Source of the DNA: an uncultured Bacteroides sp.
GTDB taxonomy: Bacteria; Bacteroidota; Bacteroidia; Bacteroidales; Bacteroidaceae
Assembly (NCBI GenBank): GCA_944320735.1
Contig: CALUIQ010000125.1
Span: 1 to 40,103, forward strand
Reading direction: 5' to 3'
Length of the DNA stretch: 40,103 nt
Shown here: positions 33,379 through 40,103 of the stretch, piece by piece
Numbering within the stretch: position 1 is the first letter of the stretch
Layout of the letters: every line of letters begins with the position of its first letter
Translations under genes and position numbers: made by a program
Notes under the pieces: model-generated
Database searches by the model: none
What the model was told of the DNA's origin: nothing
Seen by the model: the letters and a program-made list of their open reading frames with translations, nothing else

Positions 33379-34458
33379 TTATGAATAATGGTCACATCTG
33401 GTTGTGGCGGGGCTGTTTATACTCCTGTCCAAGTAGTGACAATAGCCTGAACTGTAATGGGAACAACTGGAACACCGCCCGCTTGAACTACTGCTTTTAC
33501 CCAATAGGGAGAGAAGGAAGTAACCTATTATTACAATGATAAGTAGCACGACAAAATGGGCAAGTATCAGGACTGTGGACAATGACCCCAATACATAAAC
33601 CGCCGCACAAAGGAAAGCGTTACCCCAACCACTTTCGGGTACTATACTTTTGAATATCAATATAACCTGTATCAATTGGCAGATGGCGAAAATAACGAGC
33701 ACAATAGGTACGGCACTTGGAAAGAAAATGCCTGATACAATTACGGCAATAATTCCTCCTATCCATGAATAGATGCCCCAACGTCTGTCGAAAAAGCCGT
33801 TGCTGTTATAAGACACGTCATCCAGCGTGTTGAAAAAGCACATATATTGGTTATAGACCACAAAGCCAAAAACAAGAAAGTCTATAATGGTCCATACCCA
33901 TCCGACTTGATCCGGAATGCAGAACCAAATGGCATCCGAACCCATAAACGATAGATACACAAGTTCCAGAACAGATACGGATAGGAACAAAATCCAGTTT
34001 GTCAGATAGATTCCGTCTTCCAAGGGCTCTTCCCCTCGGTTTTTCCGGATGAAGAACAATGCGATGGACATTCCCAATATGACGATGACTATCCACTTCA
34101 CATCGTGTTTATGTACCCGCCACGAAGGAAACTTAAATGTTGAAACTGATGGTTTGACGTCAGTGGCAGGATCCTCCACTTTCATTAGATAGTCCGCACT
34201 GACATACGCATATCCACCATCGTAGCTGATTTTAGCCCAACCGTTTGTGATGTCATACACTTCCACTTGCCCGCCTTTGTCAATAGTTCCCAATATGGGA
34301 GCATCGACAGACGCATGGCTGCGGATATTTAGGAAGGTATTGGCTGTTACCTCATACACTGTGGTTTGCGCATGTGCCCAAAGTCCGATGCTACAGAGGC
34401 AACAGAATATCAGCAACCACTGCCAATTCGTCTTGAAAGTGTAGTATAATCTTTCCAT
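33379..34458 (-). CDS. Bacterial SH3 domain protein with multiple membrane helices
   Basis: A protein of 359 residues. A signal peptide or signal anchor (about 1-31, ending HAQ) precedes an SH3b domain (33-93: EVTANTFLNIRSHASVDAP, GWAKISYDGGYAYVSADYL). Then come a linker and one helix at about 120-138, and after a gap a group of five or six helices to about 320. The C-terminal tail (GKSSSSSGRCSSCSHYSSGY...) is rich in Ser, Cys and His. SH3b domains bind peptidoglycan or peptides outside the cytoplasm. It lies 3 bp after the 917-residue gene, which also has an SH3b domain. Role unknown. Confidence 0.75.
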   Translation of the reverse strand: MERLYYTFKTNWQWLLIFCCLCSIGLWAHAQTTVYEVTANTFLNIRSHASVDAPILGTIDKGGQVEVYDITNGWAKISYDGGYAYVSADYLMKVEDPATDVKPSVSTFKFPSWRVHKHDVKWIVIVILGMSIALFFIRKNRGEEPLEDGIYLTNWILFLSVSVLELVYLSFMGSDAIWFCIPDQVGWVWTIIDFLVFGFVVYNQYMCFFNTLDDVSYNSNGFFDRRWGIYSWIGGIIAVIVSGIFFPSAVPIVLVIFAICQLIQVILIFKSIVPESGWGNAFLCAAVYVLGSLSTVLILAHFVVLLIIVIIGYFLLSLLGKSSSSSGRCSSCSHYSSGYCHYLDRSINSPATTRCDHYS

Positions 34459-34461
34459 AGG

Positions 34462-37215
34462 TTATTTGCTTTTGATGTTGACCGTAGAAGTGTACATCTT
34501 GATACCTTCACACCATATTTCGTAACGGTAATTTCCGGAGAGGTAGGAATTACCTTTACTGTTTCCCCATCCCGGCAGATAGAATACCCCCTTGGTTCCT
34601 GTAAGTGTTCTTTTCTTTTCAAATGTATATCCTTCCGGAGAATCTGTCGCTTTCTCCAACGTTCCGTCCGGCTTGAAGACTTTTATTTGCAACAATATGC
34701 TTTCCGAAGTATTCATTCGTTTGCTATAAGAGATCTTGGGCTGAAGGTATTGTATGTCGGTGTACAATTGCTTGCCAAAATCGGTTAAGACATTCCCGTC
34801 ATAATCCGTGTTGGCAAATACGACCGCGGTAATTTCCAATGACTCCGGTGAAAGTTTTTTGTCGACCACATCTATATTGGTTGTATAGATTTTGGCTCCT
34901 TCATGCCATATCTCATACCGATAGGTTCCTGCCGGATAGGCGGTGCCCTCCTTGTTCCCCCAGCCCATAATGACACAATTACCTTCTCGTCCGGAAAGCG
35001 TGAGATTCTCTTCAAACGTATATTCCTCCGGAGATGTGCTTCCTCGAAGCAATGTGCCGTCGGGTCTGATAATCTTGACTTGCAACTTTAGCGTTTCCGC
35101 ATTTGCACTCCGTTTCTTATAGGTGATTCGGGGTTGCAGGTATTGTATGTCCGAATACAGTTGTTGTCCATATTCAGTGAGGATCCTGCGATTATAGTCT
35201 GCGTTAGCAAATGTCACGGATGAGATGCTTATCGGCCTTGCCGTATCTTCTTCTCTCCTCGTTGTCGGCACATAGGCTTCCCCTTGGCGGGTATAAGAGA
35301 ATTTATATTTCCCGGCACTTCTTGAATAGGAAACGGATTTGATGTCCCCGCTTTCGGGCGCGTCCTCGTAGTAACGCAGTACGGGAGTTTCGTCTTCCCG
35401 GAACGCATAGACCGCGGAACGTCTTTGGCCGGTCGCGTTGTCTTTCAAGATAAAGGCGAACTCGCTAAAGCTGTCATACCCGTCCTTCAGTTGCGGGAAG
35501 GTCACACTGTTGGGCTTCATCTCTTTAGCTTTTGTGAAAAGTTGCCATCCGCCGCTTCCTGTGCTCAATCCGTTTTTCTTTATAAAGTCAAGCATCGCCA
35601 CTCGGCATTTGGAGGTATTTACCATGTCTTTGGCTTCTTCATTGCCCCATACGCCGTCCAGTAGAGCAAAGTCTGTTTCGTTCAACAGATAATCCGATGA
35701 AACATAACCTTTTTGTCCGTTGGCTTCAACGTATGCCCATCCACCTTCGTTGGTATATATGGGTAGTTCGGTGCCATAGGGGATGATTCCCAAGCGGTTC
35801 TCTCTGTCGACAGATTTGGAAGAGCGTAAAACGAGTTCGTTGGCAAACACATAACCGTGCGGAACACTCTCTACAAGAGTCTTCTCTTGGTAAGCATTGT
35901 AGCCAAAGTAGGCTGCGGCGGCAACAATCACTGCAACGATTCCCCAAACGAAACATCCTTTTTTCTTTTTCTTCTTCTTTGTAGGAGGGGTGCGGAGCAG
36001 GCTGTCGTACCTGCCGTCATTTCGGGCCATGGAAAGAAGCATGTCTTCAGCCATAGATATCTGTTCTACCCGGAAGGTTGTCCTATAGAGGTAATAGTCG
36101 CCTTCATAGAACTCCATCCTCCAAGTACCCGCTTCGCGGAATATGGTTCCATTGTCTGAACCACAACCGTTTATGATGACACTCCCTCCCGTATTCCCCG
36201 GCAACGTAGCTGTCCATTTGTAATTTCCGTCCGCGCTTTGAACCGTATTTCCGGAAGGGGATAGAATCTTATACCAAATGTTTTTCGGTGTTGTAGTAGG
36301 ATAGGTCACCTCGTAAGTGATACGAGGGGTCAGGTATTGCATGTTGGTGCGGAGCGTGGTGCCAAAGTCGCTCAACAAATTTCCCTGAATGTCCCCATCC
36401 GCAAATGTGACTCCGGTGATGCGTATGCTCGTCCCCCTTGGTGACGAACTGTTGTTTGTAAGGGGTGTCTCCGGACGAGGTGAAGGTGGCATGGATTCCG
36501 TCAATTCCACAAGTCGCTTGCTGAATGCTTCGAACAGTGTTTTGTCTTTTAATCCATATTGTTTGGCGATACCCCGGCACTCCTTGCTGTAAACTATCAG
36601 CTCCTTATGATTACTATGGAGTTTGTCGCATTCGCTTAAGAGGTTGATGCAGGCTTCTAACAGGCGGCGGTCCTCTTCGCTCCAATCCCCAAACCAACAA
36701 GTCGCAATGAAGTTCAGGGCGTCTTTCTCCGCTTCGTCCAATAAGTCCTCATGGTTGTGCAGATAATTAACCGCAGTGTGAAACTTTATGACATTCTGTT
36801 TCAGCAGTTTCATCAAGGCGGTGTTGTCTCCTGTGGGTGGTGCGCTATCTCGTTTTTGTGGTTGCTGCCTGCCACGCGGCGTATGCTCACGCGTAAAGGC
36901 TTTCATTCCCTTTTGAAATTGCGTGTAGGTTGCTTCGTCCTTGGTGTACATCTGTCGCGCAATTCCCCTGAACGTCTTGCTCCATTCGATGATGTCCCGA
37001 TGGCTGGCATGGTATTTGTCGCTATCAGTGAGCGTTTTAATCAAATCCTCACACTCGGCAACAAAATCGGCGTCGAACCGGCGGTCTCGCCAAAAGTCGG
37101 CAAGCAATTCTATGGCAGACCATTCGCCCGCCGACAGATTGTCTTGCTGCGATTTCAAGAAACGGCACGCTTCGTTCCACTTGCCGATTTGTTGCTTCAG
37201 TATCTTTTCGTCCAT
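34462..37215 (-). CDS. 917-residue membrane protein: helical repeats, SH3 domain and three copies of an unrecognised beta repeat
   Basis: Two helical modules (about 1-110 and 133-240; both contain a DKxHxxHxxxIxxSK-like stretch) are followed by a repeat unit (264-383), a Lys-rich stretch (413-419), one membrane helix (about 420-438), an SH3b domain (449-512), a central part (about 515-655), and two more copies of the repeat unit (662-784, 792-917). The unit starts VTFANxDYxxxILTxxGxQL, then DIQYLQPRITY, and ends TYRYEIW. I do not recognise it. By the positive-inside rule the N-terminal third is cytosolic and the SH3 and two repeats are outside. It sits between the Hsp70 gene (7 bp) and the SH3/TM gene (3 bp). 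Confidence 0.78.
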   Translation of the reverse strand: MDEKILKQQIGKWNEACRFLKSQQDNLSAGEWSAIELLADFWRDRRFDADFVAECEDLIKTLTDSDKYHASHRDIIEWSKTFRGIARQMYTKDEATYTQFQKGMKAFTREHTPRGRQQPQKRDSAPPTGDNTALMKLLKQNVIKFHTAVNYLHNHEDLLDEAEKDALNFIATCWFGDWSEEDRRLLEACINLLSECDKLHSNHKELIVYSKECRGIAKQYGLKDKTLFEAFSKRLVELTESMPPSPRPETPLTNNSSSPRGTSIRITGVTFADGDIQGNLLSDFGTTLRTNMQYLTPRITYEVTYPTTTPKNIWYKILSPSGNTVQSADGNYKWTATLPGNTGGSVIINGCGSDNGTIFREAGTWRMEFYEGDYYLYRTTFRVEQISMAEDMLLSMARNDGRYDSLLRTPPTKKKKKKKGCFVWGIVAVIVAAAAYFGYNAYQEKTLVESVPHGYVFANELVLRSSKSVDRENRLGIIPYGTELPIYTNEGGWAYVEANGQKGYVSSDYLLNETDFALLDGVWGNEEAKDMVNTSKCRVAMLDFIKKNGLSTGSGGWQLFTKAKEMKPNSVTFPQLKDGYDSFSEFAFILKDNATGQRRSAVYAFREDETPVLRYYEDAPESGDIKSVSYSRSAGKYKFSYTRQGEAYVPTTRREEDTARPISISSVTFANADYNRRILTEYGQQLYSDIQYLQPRITYKKRSANAETLKLQVKIIRPDGTLLRGSTSPEEYTFEENLTLSGREGNCVIMGWGNKEGTAYPAGTYRYEIWHEGAKIYTTNIDVVDKKLSPESLEITAVVFANTDYDGNVLTDFGKQLYTDIQYLQPKISYSKRMNTSESILLQIKVFKPDGTLEKATDSPEGYTFEKKRTLTGTKGVFYLPGWGNSKGNSYLSGNYRYEIWCEGIKMYTSTVNIKSK

Positions 37216-37222
37216 GATTCGG

Positions 37223-38806
37223 TTATTCTACGACAGCTTTGGTTATGATGGCTTTGGATTGATTTAATTCTTCCGCGTTCTTCACGCCTTCAATGGTAAG
37301 CGAGAAGTCCAATATGTCTTTTTCCACAAAAGCGTTGACGGAAAGGATACCTTCGTTATCTATGTTGAACGTCACGGTTATCGGGGTTCCTTTGGGCCAA
37401 TCTTTGGTCAGTTTCAACACTTCGTCATTGCCCACACGATTGCAAAAGCGATCTTCTACTACAAAATCTGTTTCTTCATTCGTAAAATCACTTTCAAAGA
37501 CTTTCATTGAAACAAACCGTTGATTGTCATACGTAGTATTAAATGTCAATGTACGTTTGACGGGCAATGATGTGTTTGCGAAAATCATATTCTGTACCTT
37601 ATTCCCAACGATGTCTGTGCCATACGTTTTGCTGGTCACGTTGACCACTACGGCACGGTCGCCTCGCAAAGGCGCGGGCTTGAAATCGCTTTCACCTTCT
37701 TCGTAATCTTGGATGGCCTGTGCGTAAGCAGCGTTCATGGCATAAATGGCCGCTCCTTTGGCCACGCACTCATCCGGGTCACTCAATTTGGCGTCACAAC
37801 CAAACTCCCGGTCTATGCGTTCCTTGATTTGCGGCATTTTGCTGCTTCCTCCCACCAAAAGAAACTCGTCAATCTGCTTGTAGCCTTTGTTTTCTGCAAT
37901 TTCTATGACCCTGCGGGTAGCGTCAATCGTTTCTTCGAGGCGAGCCATCGTTAAAGAATCGAATATCTCACGTGAGATTTCTATGCGGGCCGATTTCCCT
38001 TCGTACTGGATATTGGCCTTTACATTTTGTTTGGCGGTCAATAACTTCTTTTTCTGTTCCGCTTCCAGTAGCAATGTGTATTTCAGTTCCGGAGAACTCT
38101 CCAGTGTATAGGAAGTGTGGTTTTGTTCGTTAAACTCTGTCAGCATGTATTCCGCCAAGGCCGTATCCCAATCCACGCCGCCTAAGTGATGGTCGCCTCC
38201 GGTGGCTATTACCTTGATGGCTCCCTTGTTGACATTGATAATCGTTACGTCAAAAGTTCCGCCACCCAAGTCATACACTAATACGGATTTCTTTTGATCG
38301 GTCTTGACACCATAGGAGATTGCCGCGGCTGTAGGTTCATTGATGATGGCCAACACGTTCAGTCCGGCAATTTCGCCCGCTTGCTTGGTCTGCATGCGTT
38401 CTTTGGTGCCAAAATAAGCGGGGCAGGTTATCACCACGTCCTTGATTGGTTCGGGATTGTCCCCTAAATTGTTGGCGTCATCAACCAGCTTTTTCAAGAT
38501 GAAAGCGGATATTTCTGCCGGGTCATAATGATGAGGAAAGCGGTTGATTGACTTATTGAAACTGTCGTCCACTCCCATTTCGCGCTTTACGAAAACCACC
38601 GTCTTATCCGGTTCCGTGGCTAACATGCCTTTAGCTTCTTTGCCTACGATGACATGGTCGGCATCTTCAAAATAGACCGCAGAGGGTGTCGTGGCATCGC
38701 CTTCAAAGTTGCGCAACACTACGGCTTGGTCATATTTGTCCACTTGCGAAATACAACTATAGGTCGTTCCTAAATCTATTCCATAAACAGCTCTTGAATT
38801 ATCCAT
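37223..38806 (-). CDS. Hsp70-family chaperone lacking the helical lid
   Basis: A protein of 527 residues from ATG 38806 (MDNSRAVYGIDLGTTYSCIS); a start at 38836 would add ten residues without homology. The ATPase domain is intact: DLGTT (11-15), ITCPAYFG, NEPTAAAISYG, VYDLGGGTFDVTII, and LVGGSSKMPQI. A beta substrate-binding domain follows (about 385-500), but the C-terminus stops soon after (EGVKNAEELNQSK), so the alpha-helical lid of DnaK (about 638 aa) is missing. It is thus not the housekeeping DnaK. The preceding gene encodes a GrpE-like protein, 34 bp upstream. Clients are probably the membrane proteins of this operon (inference). Confidence 0.93.
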   Translation of the reverse strand: MDNSRAVYGIDLGTTYSCISQVDKYDQAVVLRNFEGDATTPSAVYFEDADHVIVGKEAKGMLATEPDKTVVFVKREMGVDDSFNKSINRFPHHYDPAEISAFILKKLVDDANNLGDNPEPIKDVVITCPAYFGTKERMQTKQAGEIAGLNVLAIINEPTAAAISYGVKTDQKKSVLVYDLGGGTFDVTIINVNKGAIKVIATGGDHHLGGVDWDTALAEYMLTEFNEQNHTSYTLESSPELKYTLLLEAEQKKKLLTAKQNVKANIQYEGKSARIEISREIFDSLTMARLEETIDATRRVIEIAENKGYKQIDEFLLVGGSSKMPQIKERIDREFGCDAKLSDPDECVAKGAAIYAMNAAYAQAIQDYEEGESDFKPAPLRGDRAVVVNVTSKTYGTDIVGNKVQNMIFANTSLPVKRTLTFNTTYDNQRFVSMKVFESDFTNEETDFVVEDRFCNRVGNDEVLKLTKDWPKGTPITVTFNIDNEGILSVNAFVEKDILDFSLTIEGVKNAEELNQSKAIITKAVVE

Positions 38807-38840
38807 CACTCTATCTGATTTTAATTTGTGTAACATTCCA

Positions 38841-39662
38841 TTATTTTATGCTCTCGTCCAGTTTGTAGACGGCTACGATAGCGGGTTTCAAAATCTTCCC
38901 CGAAGCTATTCCTTTGAAACCGCCATAGATACATTCCGCTATAGTCCCGGCTTTTGACGGGTCGTTTGTTGGCAAACTTCGTAACGCCTGATGCTCTTTC
39001 GGCACATAAGGAGAACCTACAGGTGGTTCTGTATAAAGCAGGTCGTATTCGTCTTCAAGCATGTCTTGAATCATCAGCATGTTGCCTTCTGTGTTCTTTA
39101 GCAGTTGCGTGAACAGTTCCGCTTGTTCTCCTGTTCCCTCTTTTGTGAAATGCCAGTAAGTCTTGGCTATACGTTCGTGAATCTTGGTGATGTTCTTCAG
39201 GAAAGGCTTGGCTTGTTCGGCCTGTATGGCAAGACTGTTTTTGTGCAACTCTTCATGGAGCTCCTTGATGAGTTTGTCTTTGTAAGCCATATCTTCCAGC
39301 AGGGTTTTGATTTGTGCCAAAGTGGTCATCACCGTTTCAGTTTCGGCTACAGGCGCTACAGGCGTGGGAGCATTTTCTACTGTTTCATTGGGAAAGGTAA
39401 TGGCGCCCTCGTGTGGAGCAGACTCTCTCTCACGCAATTGTTCTTCTTTTATCTTTAGTTGCTCTTCTTTCTTGCGTAAGGCTTCCTCTTGGTCTCTCAG
39501 CGCTTTCTCTTTGTTGGCCAGCGTCTCTGCCTGTTCGGCCAGTTGACGGCTCGCTTCTTCCATCTTCTGCTCTGCATCTTTGGCTTTCAACGCATTGATT
39601 TCTTGCCTCAGAAGTTCTAACTGTTCGGTCAAATCTTTGTTCTTGTTTCCCCAAGGTGCCAT
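38841..39662 (-). CDS. GrpE-like nucleotide exchange factor with N-terminal coiled coil
   Basis: A protein of 273 residues from ATG 39662 (MAPWGNKNKDLTEQLE); an upstream in-frame start at 39767 would read through the AT-rich leader and is rejected. Residues 10-80 are a long Glu/Lys/Gln-rich coiled coil. Residues about 118-200 are helical, and the end GTIAECIYGGFKGIASGKIL followed by KPAIVAVY (239-266) matches the beta-wing of GrpE (GTV..E..QKGY....RVLRPA.V.V). GrpE opens Hsp70 for ADP release, and the next gene is an Hsp70. The N-terminal coiled coil is longer than in usual GrpE and rests on the pattern; I would call it GrpE-like. Confidence 0.75.
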   Translation of the reverse strand: MAPWGNKNKDLTEQLELLRQEINALKAKDAEQKMEEASRQLAEQAETLANKEKALRDQEEALRKKEEQLKIKEEQLRERESAPHEGAITFPNETVENAPTPVAPVAETETVMTTLAQIKTLLEDMAYKDKLIKELHEELHKNSLAIQAEQAKPFLKNITKIHERIAKTYWHFTKEGTGEQAELFTQLLKNTEGNMLMIQDMLEDEYDLLYTEPPVGSPYVPKEHQALRSLPTNDPSKAGTIAECIYGGFKGIASGKILKPAIVAVYKLDESIK

Positions 39663-39691
39663 GACATTTTCTTTTTTAAAGGTTGAAAATA

Positions 39692-39716
39692 AAAATAACT
39701 TCAAGCATGACACAAA
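39692..39716 (-). promoter_or_regulatory. Weak candidate promoter of the chaperone-envelope operon
   Basis: On the minus strand a TTTG (within TTTTTTTG, near 39716-39713) is followed after about 20 nt by TTATTTTC, two changes from TAnnTTTG. The GrpE-like ATG lies about 25 nt downstream. It is AT-rich sequence, so chance matches are likely. Confidence 0.25.
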
Positions 39717-39720
39717 AAAA

Positions 39721-39951
39721 GCGTGAGTCCGTCCTGTTGTCCGTCCCACGCATCGAGGCTCTAGCATTGCCTATTGTAGTTGAACAGACAACGTCAGAGC
39801 CCACGCCGATATGACCGATACACTGAGCCTTGCGGTACACCTATAATTATATAGGAAGCCCTTGTGCCCGAACAGGAATACAGTTCGGGCCGGCAGGATA
39901 CACCGCAGGCTGTGATGTAATCACACCCGGGGCATCTACCGTTGCTAAGTT
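39721..39951. ncRNA. Structured region, possible RNA leader or separate small RNA
   Basis: Several stems are seen. TGCGGT (39831-39836) pairs with ACCGCA (39902-39907) and encloses two hairpins: CCTATA/TATAGG (39840-39855) and GCCCGAAC/GTTCGGGC (39866-39890). TGTGAT/ATCACA (39911-39925) stands outside. GGCTCT/AGAGCC (39757-39801) is another. On the minus strand the region ends with a GCGTG...CACGC stem and seven T. It lies directly upstream of the GrpE-like gene. No match to tRNA, tmRNA or RNase P RNA was found by eye. Strand and boundaries are not certain. Confidence 0.4.
39727..39746. repeat. Direct repeat GTCCGTCC x2
   Basis: GTCCGTCC TGTT GTCCGTCC: two perfect 8-bp direct copies spaced by 4 bp, inside the loop of the GCGTG/CACGC stem at the end of the structured region upstream of the GrpE-like gene. 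Confidence 0.6.
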
Positions 39952-40103
39952 CAAGACTACAATTCGTAAATTTGCTAGATTTCGATGCGTCTCAAACAGA
40001 GCGTCAAGTAAACGCCTTCAATATGTCTTTTGACTCCCGCTTTCCCGCCCAATGCCCGCTTCGTATGGATTAGCCTGTGATAACTCGTCCACACTTGGCT
40101 CGG

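Larger units (their letters stand above)
39663..40103. other. 441-bp stretch without a gene at the right edge
   Basis: Contains the structured region (39721-39951), the weak promoter candidate near 39692-39716, and sequence from 39952 to the edge in which I see no coding pattern, tRNA or clear stem beyond GCGTC/GACGC words (39987-40015). Short open frames here have no sensible composition. Confidence 0.7.

Noticed and set aside
38806-38836. Longer Hsp70 start at 38836
   Set aside because: Adds MLHKLKSDRV, which is not part of the Hsp70 fold; ATG 38806 opens directly into the first strand.
37223-39662. Housekeeping dnaK-grpE pair
   Set aside because: The Hsp70 lacks the lid, and the companion has an extra coiled coil; gene neighbours are envelope proteins, not dnaJ.
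39663-39767. Longer start of the GrpE-like gene at 39767
   Set aside because: The extra 35 residues read through the poly-T and stem region upstream and look non-coding.
39721-40103. tmRNA, RNase P RNA or tRNA at the right edge
   Set aside because: I looked for the conserved GAGGAAAGTCC-type core of RNase P RNA, the tmRNA ends and a TTCRANNC tRNA arm and did not find them.

Overview
The window reads as chromosomal DNA of a gut-type Bacteroidales bacterium (Bacteroidaceae-like; I do not name a species). Three things support this: the gene content (BACON, GLUG and carboxypeptidase-regulatory-like lipoproteins, an AmpG/NamZ recycling cluster, a Bacteroidetes-type FtsL), the near absence of Shine-Dalgarno sequences, and promoters of the Bacteroidetes type (TTTG - 19 nt - TAnnTTTG; a textbook copy lies at 24142-24172).

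Region 1 (1-12671, minus strand) is the division and cell wall (dcw) cluster. In transcription order it runs rsmH, ftsL, ftsI, murE, mraY, murD, ftsW, murG, murC, ftsQ (cut by the window edge). It makes lipid II from UDP-MurNAc and builds the septal synthase. No mraZ precedes rsmH. The junctions around murD, mraY, murE and ftsI are loaded with intergenic repeats: 7-bp AT-rich arrays that run up to start codons, three copies of a palindromic element, and a long inverted repeat between ftsL and ftsI.

Region 2 (12835-22472) looks like a peptidoglycan-recycling locus. A minus-strand AraC regulator is divergent from a plus-strand run: NamZ-type exo-muramidase, sodium/solute symporter, glycosyltransferase, HIT-like DUF4922 protein, SpoIID-like protein, AmpG-like permease and BadF/MurK-like amino-sugar kinase. 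The glycosyltransferase, DUF4922, SpoIID-like and AmpG genes are joined by 4-bp ATGA overlaps. A minus-strand glycosyltransferase-radC pair (22447-24129) follows, and radC overlaps the kinase gene tail to tail.

Region 3 (24285-39662, minus strand) is a run of eleven same-strand genes that I cannot match to a described system. It starts with a GrpE-like coiled-coil protein and an Hsp70 that lacks the helical lid. A 917-residue membrane protein follows, with three copies of an unrecognised repeat and an SH3 domain, then an SH3 multi-TM protein. Next come three small secreted proteins (two share a domain), a transglutaminase-like protein, a 1045-residue BACON/Fn3/GLUG lipoprotein, a small unknown protein, and a BACON/LamG lipoprotein. 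A strong hairpin terminator (24242-24280) closes the run. The layout suggests a cytosolic chaperone pair serving an envelope complex, but this is inference.

Region 4 (39663-40103) has no credible gene. It holds a nested set of hairpins just upstream of the GrpE-like gene, either a structured leader or a separate RNA.
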